64,000 bases of DNA from Actinopolyspora lacussalsi subsp. righensis (GCF_900116555.1 NZ_FPAT01000003.1:62001-126000), one strand, 5' to 3'; counted from the first letter of the stretch, positions 8,792 to 18,219 are shown. The notes: a model not told the origin generated them from the letters alone. Numbers and translations: made by a program.

Positions 8792-10011
8792 CGGCTCACC
8801 TCCTCGCGCAACGGAAGCCTGATCGCCACGACGGTTCCGCTGCCGGTGCTCTCCAGTTCGAACACACCGCCCAACCGCTCGATCCGCTCACGCAGCGATC
8901 GCAGTCCGAAGCCGCTGCCGTCCGGACGCGGAGCACGCGGAGACGCCGGGTCGAAACCGGCACCGTCGTCGTAGACGTCCAGCGTGACCTCGGTCCGCAG
9001 GTATCCGAGCGTGACGGTCGCCGAGTCGGCCCCGGCATGCTGCACCACGTTGGCCAGGCTCGCCTGAGCGGCGCGCAGCAGGGCCACCTCGTAGCCGGCA
9101 GGCAGGCCGAGAGCGGTTCCGTCGAGCCGCAACCGGCAACGCAGTCCGGACTCACGCTCGACGCGCTCGCACAGCCTGCGCAGCGCATCGGCGAGCCCGG
9201 CTTCGTTCAACGCGGGCGGGCCGAGCTCGCTGACCAGTCCGCGCGCCTCGGCGAGATTCTCGGAAGCGGTGTCGCGAGCCTCCACGAGATGACCGCGTGC
9301 GGTGTCGGCTCCGGCGGGCAACGCGGCCTCGGCGGCGCGCAGCAGCAGCACGACGCTGGAAAGTCCCTGCGCGATCGTGTCGTGGATCTCGCCCGCGAGA
9401 CGTTCCCGCTCGGCGGCGACGCCCGCTTCGTGCTGGGAGACGGCCAGTTGGGAGCGTGTCCGTCGCAGGTCCTCGATCAGCAGACGACGTTGCTGACTCT
9501 CGCGGTGGACGGCCGCGTATCCCCAGGCCACGAGGACCGCGAATCCGGCCCCCAGGCTCGGCCCCAAGACCACGGCGACACTGAACTCGTCGGCGTGTGC
9601 CAGCTGGGTGGCGATCACGAGCCCGGTCACGACGACCACGGCCACGACGGCGTGCGGACCGCGCAACAGATGCATGTGCAGGAAGAACAGCGGGAAGGCT
9701 ATCCAGGAGAAGTCCGGGCTGACAGCCAGCAGGGCGGCCCAGAGCGCCGTCACGCAGGCCAACCAGAGCAGGGCGGTCCGCCGGTTGTGGGCAACGCGAC
9801 GAGGTAGCGCTCCCACGGCGTAGAGCACCGCCAGCGCGAGCGCCCCGAACAGCGCGAACATCATGACGCCCCGGGACTGGGCGGTGGCGAACAACCGGGC
9901 GACGGCGACCGCGAGAAGCAGGTAGAAACCCGCGTGCAGCGCCGTGCGAAGTACACGCAGCACCACGGAGTCACTGGGGTCGTGCCCGGTCAACGACTCG
10001 TTCCCTCCCAC
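8788..10011 (-). CDS. sensor histidine kinase, NarL-partner type
   Basis: This 407-residue kinase has an N-terminal membrane part of about five or six helices (residues 20-165), a coiled linker, a HisKA_3 dimerisation domain with phospho-His210 in GEIHDTIAQGL, and an HATPase domain with N-box-like ASLANVVQHAGA and G-boxes DDGAGF and GSGFGLRSL. There is no large outside sensor domain, so the signal is probably sensed in or at the membrane, as in LiaS- and DesK-type kinases. It precedes and overlaps its response regulator gene. Confidence 0.93.
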   Translation of the reverse strand: MGGNESLTGHDPSDSVVLRVLRTALHAGFYLLLAVAVARLFATAQSRGVMMFALFGALALAVLYAVGALPRRVAHNRRTALLWLACVTALWAALLAVSPDFSWIAFPLFFLHMHLLRGPHAVVAVVVVTGLVIATQLAHADEFSVAVVLGPSLGAGFAVLVAWGYAAVHRESQQRRLLIEDLRRTRSQLAVSQHEAGVAAERERLAGEIHDTIAQGLSSVVLLLRAAEAALPAGADTARGHLVEARDTASENLAEARGLVSELGPPALNEAGLADALRRLCERVERESGLRCRLRLDGTALGLPAGYEVALLRAAQASLANVVQHAGADSATVTLGYLRTEVTLDVYDDGAGFDPASPRAPRPDGSGFGLRSLRERIERLGGVFELESTGSGTVVAIRLPLREEVSR

Positions 10012-10139
10012 TCCGGCAGCTTAGCGGTTCGGTGCCCGACCCTGCCGGTTCGCGGGCGGCGGAGCACCGCTCGGGTGTGCCCCGGAAACCGCCCGGGGAC
10101 TCCCGGAACCAGTCTCCACACGGCTGTCCGGCCGGGGCA

Positions 10140-10155
10140 TCAATCGTTCGATTGA
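10140..10155. promoter_or_regulatory. 16-bp palindrome between kinase and ABC operons
   Basis: TCAATCG-TT-CGATTGA is a perfect inverted repeat with 7-bp arms, placed between the divergent starts at 10011 and 10298. Its right arm overlaps a TTGACT hexamer (10152-10157). It is a strong candidate binding site for the response regulator encoded at 8153. Confidence 0.55.
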
Positions 10156-10297
10156 CTTTCGCCTCGACCGAACGACACCCGGATATCGATCCCGATGTCG
10201 ATGGCGGCGCGGGGCGGGTCGGCGAGAGTGGGTGACAGTCCCCGGCCCCGAGCGCCGGGGAGCGGTTCAGACACAACCACCAGGAGAGAAGTGACCC

Positions 10298-11386
10298 GTG
10301 TTCGTCGCCATCCGAGACATCCGCTTCGCCAAGGGGCGATTCGCGCTGATGGGTTCGGTCGTAGCGCTGATCACCCTGCTGATCGTGCTGCTCTCCGGAC
10401 TCACTTCGGGGCTGGCCGATCGGTCGGTATCGGCCGTCAGGAACCTCCCCGCCACACATCTGGTGTTCGGTGGCGTGGGAGACGAACAACCGGAGAAGTC
10501 CTTCGCGGACAGCACCGTGACACCGCGACAACGCGCTGTCTGGGAGAACACGGCGGGCGTGCGGCGAGTGAGCCCGCTGGGAATAACGACCACCCGTATG
10601 GGAACCCCGAACGGCTCCGAGGCGAGCGCCACCGTGTTCGGGCTGCCACCGGACGCGCCCTCCGCACCGACAGGAACATCCGACTCGGCCGTGGTGATCA
10701 GCCGTTCCCTCGCCGAGGAACAGCGGTTGCACACCGGTGATCGACTGTCCACCGCCGCGGGTGATCTGCCGGTGAGGGCGATCACCTCGGACGAGTTCCA
10801 CAGCCACACCCCGGTAATTTGGACCACATTGGACACTTGGCGGGAGCTGCGTACCGCGCGGAGCGCGGGAGCGGAAACGCCGCTCGCCACGGTCCTGAGC
10901 GTGGAGGCGGAACCGGACGCACGGCTGTCCGAGGCCGATTCGACCGCGAACACGCTCTCGGCGACCGTCGGGGACAGCCTGGAAGCCGTCGGATCGTTCT
11001 CGTCCGAGAACGGCTCGCTGCTGACGATGCGGCTGCTGCTGTACGCCATCTCGGCACTGGTGATCGGCGCGTTCCTGACCGTGTGGACGATTCAGCGCAG
11101 CGGTGACGTCGCGGTGCTCAAGGCACTCGGCGGTTCCACCGGGTACCTGCTGCGCGACGCGCTGGCCCAGTCGCTGATCGTGCTGCTGGCCGGGGCCGGT
11201 CTCGGCGGAGCGGCGGGTGTCGCGCTGGGCAGCGCGGCGGACGAGGTGGTGCCGTTCGAACTGACCGCGCGCACGACGCTGGTGCCGGTGCTGGTGATGA
11301 TCGCGCTCGGCATGGTCGGAGCGGCGCTGGCAGTACGCCGCATAACTTCCGTGGAACCGCTGACAGCGTTGGGAGCTGGACGATGA
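10298..11386 (+). CDS. ABC transporter permease, FtsX/MacB type
   Basis: This 362-residue permease has the FtsX-domain plan: an N-terminal helix (about 17-40), a large extracytoplasmic domain (about 45-240), then three helices toward the C-terminus. The cytoplasmic loop VAVLKALGGSTGYLLRDAL contacts the ATPase. GTG at 10298 follows AGGAGAG. The ATPase gene overlaps its end by four bases. With a NarL-type two-component system divergent, it resembles envelope-stress or peptide-resistance transporters; the transported compound is unknown. Confidence 0.9.
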   Translation: MFVAIRDIRFAKGRFALMGSVVALITLLIVLLSGLTSGLADRSVSAVRNLPATHLVFGGVGDEQPEKSFADSTVTPRQRAVWENTAGVRRVSPLGITTTRMGTPNGSEASATVFGLPPDAPSAPTGTSDSAVVISRSLAEEQRLHTGDRLSTAAGDLPVRAITSDEFHSHTPVIWTTLDTWRELRTARSAGAETPLATVLSVEAEPDARLSEADSTANTLSATVGDSLEAVGSFSSENGSLLTMRLLLYAISALVIGAFLTVWTIQRSGDVAVLKALGGSTGYLLRDALAQSLIVLLAGAGLGGAAGVALGSAADEVVPFELTARTTLVPVLVMIALGMVGAALAVRRITSVEPLTALGAGR

Positions 11387-12051
11387 GTCTGAGACTGCAC
11401 GGGATCGGGCTGACCTATCCCGACGGGGAACGAACGGTGCACGCGCTGGACGAGGTCTCGTTGCGAGTCGACCCCGGCGAACTGCTGGCGGTGACCGGGC
11501 CTTCGGGCTCGGGCAAGTCGAGCCTGCTCGCCGTGGCTGCGGGTCTCGTCCGGCCCACGGCGGGTTCGGTCCACGTGGGCGAAACGGATATCACAGGTTT
11601 GAACGGTGCGGCGCTGAGCAGGCTGCGGCTGAACCGGATCGGAATCGTGTTCCAACAGCACAACCTCGTGGCATCGCTGACGGCGGTCGAACAGCTGCAG
11701 GTCACCGAGCACATGCGGGGACGTTCCGCGCGGAAGGCACGGGACAAGGCGGTTCAGCTGCTGGCCACGGTAGGGCTGTCGGGGAAGCAACACCGCAGGC
11801 CGAGCAGGCTCTCCGGCGGGGAGCGACAACGGGTCAACATCGCACGGGCGTTGACGGCCCGTCCCGAGGTGCTGCTGGTGGACGAGCCGACCGCCGCCCT
11901 GGATCAGGAGCGCGGCGCGCGAATCGTGGAACTGCTCCGGGACGTGACCCGGCAGTACGGTGTCGCCACCGTGCTGGTCACGCACGACACCCAGCACCTG
12001 GCGCAGACGGACCGGACCGTGGCGATACACGACGGAAAACTGTCGGGGTAA
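11383..12051 (+). CDS. ABC transporter ATPase, LolD/MacB type
   Basis: This 222-residue ATP-binding subunit drives the permease encoded just before it. Seen: Walker A GPSGSGKSS, Q-loop at FQQHN, signature LSGGERQRV, Walker B LLVDEPTAALD and switch His in LVTHD. The length and the lack of extra domains fit the lipoprotein/peptide exporter family whose members pair with FtsX-type permeases. The ATG overlaps the permease stop (ATGA). Confidence 0.93.
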   Translation: MSLRLHGIGLTYPDGERTVHALDEVSLRVDPGELLAVTGPSGSGKSSLLAVAAGLVRPTAGSVHVGETDITGLNGAALSRLRLNRIGIVFQQHNLVASLTAVEQLQVTEHMRGRSARKARDKAVQLLATVGLSGKQHRRPSRLSGGERQRVNIARALTARPEVLLVDEPTAALDQERGARIVELLRDVTRQYGVATVLVTHDTQHLAQTDRTVAIHDGKLSG

Positions 12052-12094
12052 GGAGTTTCGCGCCCGGGCGTGGAACCGGGAGGACGCGACGACG

Positions 12095-12598
12095 TCAGCC
12101 GACACTGTGCAACCACTCGACGGGCGGCCCCTCACCCGCCCCCCGATACGGCTCCAACGCCTCGTCCCAGTTGGTCCCCAACAGCTCGGTCACACGATGT
12201 CGCATGCTGTCCACGTCCTGACAGTCGGCGACCAGGGTGCGCAGTTGGTCCTCGGCGACCACGATGTCGCCGTTCGCGCCGGTTCGGGCCCGCCACAGCC
12301 CCAGCTCCGGGACGTGGCAGAACCGTTCGCCGTCCGTCCCGGGTCCGGGATCCTCGGTGATTTCGAAACGCAGTATCGGCCAGGTGCACAACACCCCGGC
12401 CAACCGTGCGGCGGTTCCGGGCTCGGCGTACCAGATGTGCTCGGCGCGAAGCTCTCCGGGAGCGGCGGGCTGGGCGGTCCAGCGGAACCCGAGACGGGTA
12501 TCGAGCACGCTCGCGATCGCCCACTCGACGTGCGGGCAGACCGCCCCGGGTGACGAGTGGATGTAGACGACACCGCTTGTATGGTCACACGTGCTCAC
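12095..12598 (-). CDS. DUF3145 family protein
   Basis: This 167-residue soluble protein belongs to the actinobacterial DUF3145 family of unknown function. Seen: the typical opening GVVYIHSSPGAVCPHVEWA, then tryptophan-rich segments (GFRWTAQP, HIWYAEPG) and a helical C-terminus. The GTG at 12598 is chosen because CGGAGGG lies seven bases upstream and the family start aligns; the frame is open 14 codons further. Its family is often found near actinobacterial lipid-synthesis genes, and here it is 5 kb from the fab cluster. It converges with the ABC operon. Confidence 0.85.
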   Translation of the reverse strand: MSTCDHTSGVVYIHSSPGAVCPHVEWAIASVLDTRLGFRWTAQPAAPGELRAEHIWYAEPGTAARLAGVLCTWPILRFEITEDPGPGTDGERFCHVPELGLWRARTGANGDIVVAEDQLRTLVADCQDVDSMRHRVTELLGTNWDEALEPYRGAGEGPPVEWLHSVG

Positions 12599-12947
12599 TG
12601 CTGCCCTCCGCTTGTGCCACGAGGGACGTTCTTCCGCCACGACCTCGAAGCGAAGTACGACTCCGTCAGTCGATCACAAACGAGGGGCTTACGCACGCTT
12701 CGCCAAGAGGTACCTTCCCGCACGCAGATCCGTCCGCAGTGGACCTTCCTGGGTGCTCCTCCCCACCGGACGGAGTCGAAATCGCAGTTCGGAAGGCATC
12801 AACACGGTTTCGATCCGAGGTCTCGGAACCGGCGTAGCCGAGGATGCCCCGGACTGCCCGCGAAAGTCGATACCACTCGAAAGGGGACACTCGTGGCAAG
12901 TGTCGCTGCGCGGGCGGAATCCCGCGGTCCGCTCGGGGCGGTACGGT
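12599..12947. other. intergenic, presumed promoter of the DUF3145 gene
   Basis: These 349 bases lie between the DUF3145 start and the stop of the flavoprotein gene, both minus strand. Long open frames on the plus strand here look like shadows, with no family resemblance. I see no repeat or RNA element. Confidence 0.5.
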
Positions 12948-14411
12948 TCAGAGCCCGTAGCTCTCCAACAGCCGCAGCCAGACCTCGCTGAGGGTGGGAA
13001 ACGCCGGTACCGCGTGCCACAGTCGTGCGAGCGGAACCTCGCCGACGATCGCGATCGTCGCAGCGTGCAGCAGCTCGGCGACGTCCTGGCCGACGAACAC
13101 GGCACCCAACAGCACCTGGTGTCGTTCGTCGATCACGAATCGAGCCCTGCCCCGATAACCGTCGGCACGGAGCTCCGCGCCTGCCGAGGCCATGTCCAGT
13201 TCGATGGTTCGTACCCGGTGACCGTCCTGTTCGGCCCGCTCCGGGCTGTAGCCGATCTGGGCCACCGCGGGATCGGTGAAGATCACGGTGGGGACGGCGT
13301 GCCTGTTGGCCGAGGTCATGTAACGACCGAACGCATCGGTGGTGACGTGTCTGCCCGTGGCCCTGGCGACGACGACGTCCGCGACCACCCGCGCCGCGTA
13401 CTTGGCCTGGTGCGTGAGCTGGGCCTGCCCGGTGACGTCCCCCGCGGCGTAGAGCCACCCCCCGGGAACCCCCCTGACCTCGCCGTGTTCGTTGACGTCC
13501 ACGGCGCCTTCCTCGTGGAGCCCCACCGACTCCAGCCCGAGATGCCCGGTGGCGGCGCGACGACCGGTGGCGACCAACAACCGCTCGGCCGAGACCTCGG
13601 TACCGTCGGCGAGTTCCAGCGTCACGCTCCCCTCCGTACTCGACACCCCGTTGACCACGGCATCGGAGTACAGTCGCACCCCGTCGGCACGCAGCGCCGC
13701 CTCCAGCAGGTCCCCGGCGAAATCCGGGGCCGAAGGCAGCGGACGGGGACCGCTCTCGATCATCCGCACGTGCGTTCCCAACCGGGCCCAGGCCTGCGCG
13801 AGCTCCACCCCCACCACTCCGGCCCCCAGCACGGCCAGGCTCTCCGGAGCTCGCTCGGCGGAGGTGGCAGCACGCGAATCCCAGAAGTCGACCTGGTCGA
13901 GACCGGGAATCGGAGGACGGACGGGCACGCTCCCGGTCGCGAGCACGACCGCGTTGCCCGCGTAGAGCGAAAAGGTCGTGCCGTCCGGATCGCGCACCAT
14001 GACCTCCCTGCTGCCCGCGAGCCACGCCGAACCGCGGAACAGGGCCACCCCGGCGTCGTGGACCCAGTCGACTTGTCTCCGGTCGTCCCACTGATCGACG
14101 AACGAATCGCGCCTGCGCAGGGTGCCGGAAACATCGATATCACCCGTGACGGCCTGCCGGGCCCCATCCACCCGACGAGCGGCGGTCACGGCGTGTCCGG
14201 AACGCAGCAGTGCCTTGCTGGGCATGCAGGCCCAGAAGGAGCACTCCCCGCCGACCCGTTCCCGCTCCACGAGAGCCACCGAGAGGCCACCCGCGGCGAC
14301 CCGGCCCGCCACGTTCTCCCCGGCGGGACCGCCACCCACGACCACGACGTCGTACTCGTATCCACCGGACTCGGCAACGGCCTCACCGGACTCGGCACCT
14401 GTAGCAGCCAT
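12948..14411 (-). CDS. FAD-dependent pyridine nucleotide-disulfide reductase (class I)
   Basis: This 487-residue flavoprotein has the dihydrolipoamide dehydrogenase/mercuric reductase plan. An N-terminal FAD Rossmann motif VVVGGGPAGENVA is followed by the redox disulfide Cys57-Cys62 in GGECSFWACMPSK, a second Rossmann motif VLGAGVVGVELAQ for NAD(P)H, the flavin motif YAAGDVTG, and a dimerisation domain ending with the His-Glu pair of HAVPAFPTLSEVW. The substrate is unknown: it stands apart from 2-oxoacid dehydrogenase genes, so it is better called an NAD(P)/FAD oxidoreductase than lipoamide dehydrogenase. Confidence 0.88.
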   Translation of the reverse strand: MAATGAESGEAVAESGGYEYDVVVVGGGPAGENVAGRVAAGGLSVALVERERVGGECSFWACMPSKALLRSGHAVTAARRVDGARQAVTGDIDVSGTLRRRDSFVDQWDDRRQVDWVHDAGVALFRGSAWLAGSREVMVRDPDGTTFSLYAGNAVVLATGSVPVRPPIPGLDQVDFWDSRAATSAERAPESLAVLGAGVVGVELAQAWARLGTHVRMIESGPRPLPSAPDFAGDLLEAALRADGVRLYSDAVVNGVSSTEGSVTLELADGTEVSAERLLVATGRRAATGHLGLESVGLHEEGAVDVNEHGEVRGVPGGWLYAAGDVTGQAQLTHQAKYAARVVADVVVARATGRHVTTDAFGRYMTSANRHAVPTVIFTDPAVAQIGYSPERAEQDGHRVRTIELDMASAGAELRADGYRGRARFVIDERHQVLLGAVFVGQDVAELLHAATIAIVGEVPLARLWHAVPAFPTLSEVWLRLLESYGL

Positions 14412-14588
14412 ACTGGTCAGGGCAATACATCACGAGGACAACGGCAACCGGAAAGCCGTCCGGCCGGTCTGTCGTGGGCGCCTCCGACCGGTTCCGCCCC
14501 GGCTGCCGGAGCGGAACCACCGGGAGGAGCCGGGGCGGGACGAGAACCGATCGCCCGTCACGGACCGATCGTTGCCGCCCGTCGGCCC

Positions 14589-15239
14589 TCAACGGGACAC
14601 CCTGCTCCACCCACCGACACCGGGAGTGTGGCCGCTGTCGTACTCGGTGGTCAGTATCCGAGGGGTGCGGGTCAGGTAGGGGTGGAACAACCGGAAGACC
14701 ACGACAGCGGGCGCGTAGAGCGGCACGACCGCGGACAACGTGGCCGCCGTGACTCCGGCGCGGAACACGTCGGCAGGCAGCAACCGCGGATAGCGATCCA
14801 CGAACCGACCGTTGGCGAGCGAGACCGCCCACAGCACGAACACGAAACCGGCCATGGCCCCCACCGCGATGATCACGGAGGGCTGGTAACCCAGCCGCTG
14901 CGATCCCAGCATGACAGCGATCCACCCCAACAACGCGGGCATCTGGCCACGCTCGGTGGTGGCCGCCCACAGCAGTCCACCGAAGACCGCGAGTACCACC
15001 CCGGCGTTCTCCCAGGCCCGTACCACCCGGCCACTCCAGGCGACGTCCGGGACACCGATCCGTTCCAACAGACCACGCCACACCTCCACGGCCGAGGGAG
15101 CGGCCTCCGGCGCCAAGAACTGTCCGCCGATCCAGCACAACGTCCACACCGAGACCACGAACGCGGCCAGACGTTGCCAGTACGGTCTGCTGCCCACGAC
15201 ACTGCACAACCTGAGTACTTCCCACCAGTGCGCCCACAC
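14589..15239 (-). CDS. multi-pass membrane protein, unknown function
   Basis: I do not recognise this 216-residue protein. At least five hydrophobic segments are visible (about residues 24-43, 77-95, 104-118, 120-142 and 160-185), with a polar loop near 45-75 and a basic tail. Hydrophobic periodicity in this frame, absent from the alternatives, supports it as the coding one. It follows an intergenic gap from the anti-sigma-like gene and precedes the flavoprotein on the same strand. No catalytic motif or conserved domain was identified. Confidence 0.6.
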   Translation of the reverse strand: MWAHWWEVLRLCSVVGSRPYWQRLAAFVVSVWTLCWIGGQFLAPEAAPSAVEVWRGLLERIGVPDVAWSGRVVRAWENAGVVLAVFGGLLWAATTERGQMPALLGWIAVMLGSQRLGYQPSVIIAVGAMAGFVFVLWAVSLANGRFVDRYPRLLPADVFRAGVTAATLSAVVPLYAPAVVVFRLFHPYLTRTPRILTTEYDSGHTPGVGGWSRVSR

Positions 15240-15463
15240 GAGGGTGACACCTCCGCCGATCGAATTCGCTGCACCACGCTGATCGTCACCGCCCGCGGGG
15301 CGTCGGGTCCATTGCCCGATCGGCGGCGTGTCCGAACGCGTTGGGTAATCGGAACGGCCGTCTCATCGTCCGGCCGAGCATGCCGGGGTGCACCGGCACG
15401 ACCAGCCGCGCTCACCCACCGCGCTGATCCACGCCCCGCCCGGTCACATCACCGAAGAACCCG

Positions 15464-16507
15464 TCACATCACCGAGGGAATCGGGGCACAGCCCCGGTGC
15501 GACGCACAACGCCCGGTGACGGAATCGACTCCCGTACCGTCGACCAGCCACATGTTCCCGGTAGTGGTCGACACCAACATCCGATCGGCGGCGTCCGTGG
15601 AGACACGTACGTCCTCGGTGGCACCGATCGGGTGATCGAGCCTGAAGTGGACTCCACCACCGATCCGACTGCCCGTCGTCGGGTCGATCGTGGTGATGCG
15701 GATGGCCTCGGTCACGGCACACTCGTCGGGCCGAAGCACGGCGAGTCCGGTCGACGTCCACGCCGTCCGGAGCGGTCCGCACCCCACCTCGAAGGTGTCG
15801 AGCCGAGCGGCGCTGTCGCCACCCGCGGGAATCACCCGCAGCGCCGGCGGCTCGCTGCTCGCCCGATCGCGCACGACGAGCGCCAGGCGTCCCGACCGGT
15901 CGAGTGCCAGATCCCGCACCACCAGGTCGGTCGGCAACGTGATCCGCCGAGTGGTGTTCCCCGAAACCAGCGAGACCCGATTTCCGCTCGCCACCGCGAG
16001 CCTGCCGTCGGCAGCGTCGATGGCGGTCACCTCGTCGCCGGGCACCACCCCACGCATCCGCCGAACCGTGCCGTCCGGGCCCACCCGCGACACCCCGCCG
16101 TCGGCGGTGGCCGCGTAGACGTGCTCCTCGCCCCTGGCCAGCGCCGCGACCTCGGTGCCCGGTCTGCCGAACTCGTGGTGCACCTCGCCGGTTTCCAGCA
16201 TCACGGAAACGAGTGTTCCGTCGGCGAGCTGAGTGACGTAGCTGTCCGGGGCCGTCCCGGTCGGTACCGTCGGGGGACTCCGGTCGACGACGAACACGAG
16301 TGTCAGCAACAACGCGGCGGTGGTGGCGGCAACGGCTCCGGTCACCCCGAGGACCGTCCGCACTCCGGAACGCCTGCGACGTCCGGCCAGTACACGCGGC
16401 AGGGCCGTGGCGGACGGTTCCACATCGGCGACGAGCGCGTGCAGCCCATTACGCACCAGCTGCTCGTCGGAACTCCCGTCTGGGGCTGCGGTGTCCGACT
16501 CCGTCAC
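15464..16507 (-). CDS. membrane-anchored propeller-like partner of the ECF sigma factor
   Basis: This 347-residue protein has a cytoplasmic N-terminus of about 48 residues (LVRNGLHALVADVEPSATAL), one membrane helix (about 52-73) and a large outside domain of repeated beta-strand units (VTAIDAADGRLAVASGNRVS, DLALDRSGRLALVV), consistent with a beta-propeller. It overlaps the sigma gene by four bases. An inside segment, one helix and an outside sensor fit an anti-sigma-like regulator, as seen beside many SigE-family genes. The zinc-binding HxxxCxxC motif of classical anti-sigma factors is not visible, so this role is inferred. Confidence 0.75.
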   Translation of the reverse strand: MTESDTAAPDGSSDEQLVRNGLHALVADVEPSATALPRVLAGRRRRSGVRTVLGVTGAVAATTAALLLTLVFVVDRSPPTVPTGTAPDSYVTQLADGTLVSVMLETGEVHHEFGRPGTEVAALARGEEHVYAATADGGVSRVGPDGTVRRMRGVVPGDEVTAIDAADGRLAVASGNRVSLVSGNTTRRITLPTDLVVRDLALDRSGRLALVVRDRASSEPPALRVIPAGGDSAARLDTFEVGCGPLRTAWTSTGLAVLRPDECAVTEAIRITTIDPTTGSRIGGGVHFRLDHPIGATEDVRVSTDAADRMLVSTTTGNMWLVDGTGVDSVTGRCASHRGCAPIPSVM

Positions 16508-16995
16508 ACGCGCTCCCTCAGCAAACTCGACAATCGCGAGACCCCTCGGGAACAGTAGGCCTTGACCGCGCCCGGGGTCACTTTCATTATCTTCGCGGTG
16601 TAGGCCTCACTGAAGTCGGCGTAGTAACGCAGCACGACCGCTTCCCGCTGTCTGGGAGGCAGTCGGGCGATCGCGTCGGCCAGCACCGTGCGGTCGACAC
16701 CGTGCACGCTCTCGTCCGGTCCGGACTCACGTTGTACCAGTCGGTGCTGATACTTCCGCGACACCTGCCGCCTGCGCAGCAGCGAACGGGACTTGTTGAG
16801 CACCGTCCGACGCAGGAAGGCCAACGCCTTGTCCCGGTCGCGCAGCCGAGCGCGGGAGTCGAACACCCGCATGAACGCGTCCTGCACCACGTCCTCCGCG
16901 GCCGATCCGTCATCGACGAGCAGCACGGCCATACGCAGCAGTCCGGAGTAGTGCTCGTGGTAGAGATCGGTCAGTTCGGCGGTCGAGTCATCCAT
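16504..16995 (-). CDS. ECF sigma factor, SigE family of Streptomyces type
   Basis: This 163-residue sigma factor has region 2 (about 8-75, LTDLYHEHYSGLLRMAVLLV and EDVVQDAFMRVF) and region 4 (about 105-160, IARLPPRQREAVVLRYYADF followed by a helix-turn-helix). The frame is open to 17085, but the ATG at 16995 begins just before the conserved region and is preferred. It overlaps the membrane partner gene. The set resembles the many actinomycete SigE-family sigma/anti-sigma pairs of unknown stimulus. The 330 bases upstream should hold its promoter. Confidence 0.88.
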   Translation of the reverse strand: MDDSTAELTDLYHEHYSGLLRMAVLLVDDGSAAEDVVQDAFMRVFDSRARLRDRDKALAFLRRTVLNKSRSLLRRRQVSRKYQHRLVQRESGPDESVHGVDRTVLADAIARLPPRQREAVVLRYYADFSEAYTAKIMKVTPGAVKAYCSRGVSRLSSLLRERV

Positions 16996-17324
16996 GTGGA
17001 GCGGTCCGTTCGACCGTGCGACGGGGGCGACCTCGACCGAAGGACACCGAAAGGCACGACACGCGAGTCCGCCGTGCGGGTTCAACCGCGCGTAAATCCT
17101 TCCGACCGATCACCACGACGCCCTCTACCACACTCGAAAAACGGCGAACCCGACACCACGTCGGAGTGACACTGTGATCTTACCCGTCCGGGGAATACTG
17201 TCCGACAGTTGTCAGTGTTTCCACCCGACGACAGATGATGTGAGGTATATCCACGGATGCCCATCGTCATCCGGCACGACCTCTAGTTGGGAGAAGGGCG
17301 CGATCCGAGCGCCCGGTGAATCGT
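16996..17324. other. divergent intergenic region, sigma factor and oxidoreductase
   Basis: These 329 bases separate divergent starts and must carry both promoters. I see no clear ECF-type -35/-10 pair repeated between them, no long inverted repeat and no RNA element. Confidence 0.45.
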
Positions 17325-18152
17325 ATGAAGTTCGGTATCTCCACATTCGTCACGGACGAAGGAATAGACCCGGCGGAGCTTGGCGAGGCCGCCGAACTGC
17401 GTGGTTTCGACGCACTGTTCCTCGCCGAGCACAGCCACATCCCCACGAGCAGGAAAACGCCCTATCCCGGCGGCGGTGACCTGCCGAGGCACTACTACCG
17501 GACCCTGGATCCGTTCGTGTGCCTCACCGCCGCCGCGGTGAACACCAGGCACCTGCTGTTGGGAACCGGAATCGCGCTGATGATCCAGCGGGACCCGATC
17601 CACACCGCCAAGGAGACGGCCAGCCTGGACCGCGTCTCGGGAGGCAGGGCGATCCTGGGTGTGGGGGCCGGTTGGAACCGCGAGGAGATGCGCAATCACG
17701 GCACCGATCCGGCTCACCGTGGTGCGCTGATGGACGAACGCATCCGCGCCATGAGGGCGCTGTGGACACAGGAGGAGGCGGAGTTCCACGGCGATCACGT
17801 GGACATCGAGTCCTCGTACTTCCGACCGAAACCGGTCCAGTCACCGCATCCCCCCATCTACGTCGGCGGGGAGAGCGAACGGTCGGTCGAACGCGTCGCC
17901 GAGTACGGCGGGGGCTGGCTCCCCCGATCGGGAGCCGAGAACCTGGCGAAACAGATCGAGCACGTCCGCGAACGCGCGGGATGGCGGGTTCCGGTGACGC
18001 TGTACTCGGCACCCGACGATCCCGCGGCTATCGAACAACACGCCCACGCGGGCGTGGACCGGATCCTGTTCTACCTTCCCACCGAGCCCCGTGACACCAC
18101 GTTGCGTTACCTGGACCAGTTCGCCGAATCGGCCAGGAAATCACAGCGGTAG
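17325..18152 (+). CDS. LLM-class F420-dependent oxidoreductase
   Basis: This is a luciferase-like monooxygenase-fold (TIM barrel) enzyme of 275 residues. Seen: the N-terminal FGISTFVTDEG strand, DALFLAEHSHIP, the hallmark ASLDRVSGGRAILGVGAGWN and PHPPIYVGGESERSV. Actinobacterial members with this motif set usually use cofactor F420 for hydride transfer to small molecules; the substrate is unknown. ATG at 17325 starts the conserved strand directly; GTG at 17316 would add three residues. It stands alone, and a strong hairpin follows. Confidence 0.88.
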   Translation: MKFGISTFVTDEGIDPAELGEAAELRGFDALFLAEHSHIPTSRKTPYPGGGDLPRHYYRTLDPFVCLTAAAVNTRHLLLGTGIALMIQRDPIHTAKETASLDRVSGGRAILGVGAGWNREEMRNHGTDPAHRGALMDERIRAMRALWTQEEAEFHGDHVDIESSYFRPKPVQSPHPPIYVGGESERSVERVAEYGGGWLPRSGAENLAKQIEHVRERAGWRVPVTLYSAPDDPAAIEQHAHAGVDRILFYLPTEPRDTTLRYLDQFAESARKSQR

Positions 18153-18166
18153 CGGTGTCCGAGCAC

Positions 18167-18219
18167 GCCGAACCGGCCCGCGCCGATCCACCGGACTCGG
18201 GCGCGGAGCACGGTTCGGC
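18167..18219 (+). terminator. long hairpin after the oxidoreductase gene
   Basis: GCCGAACCG (18167-18175) pairs perfectly with CGGTTCGGC (18211-18219), and an inner GCCCG/CGGGC pair extends the stem. It begins 15 bases past the stop codon and has no U-tract. Probable transcript end. Confidence 0.55.

Noticed and set aside
12591-15635. Very long plus-strand open frame (over 1,000 codons)
   Set aside because: It lies antisense to the flavoprotein and membrane-protein genes, is rich in Arg, Pro, Gly and His and has no recognisable domain; it is a high-GC shadow frame.
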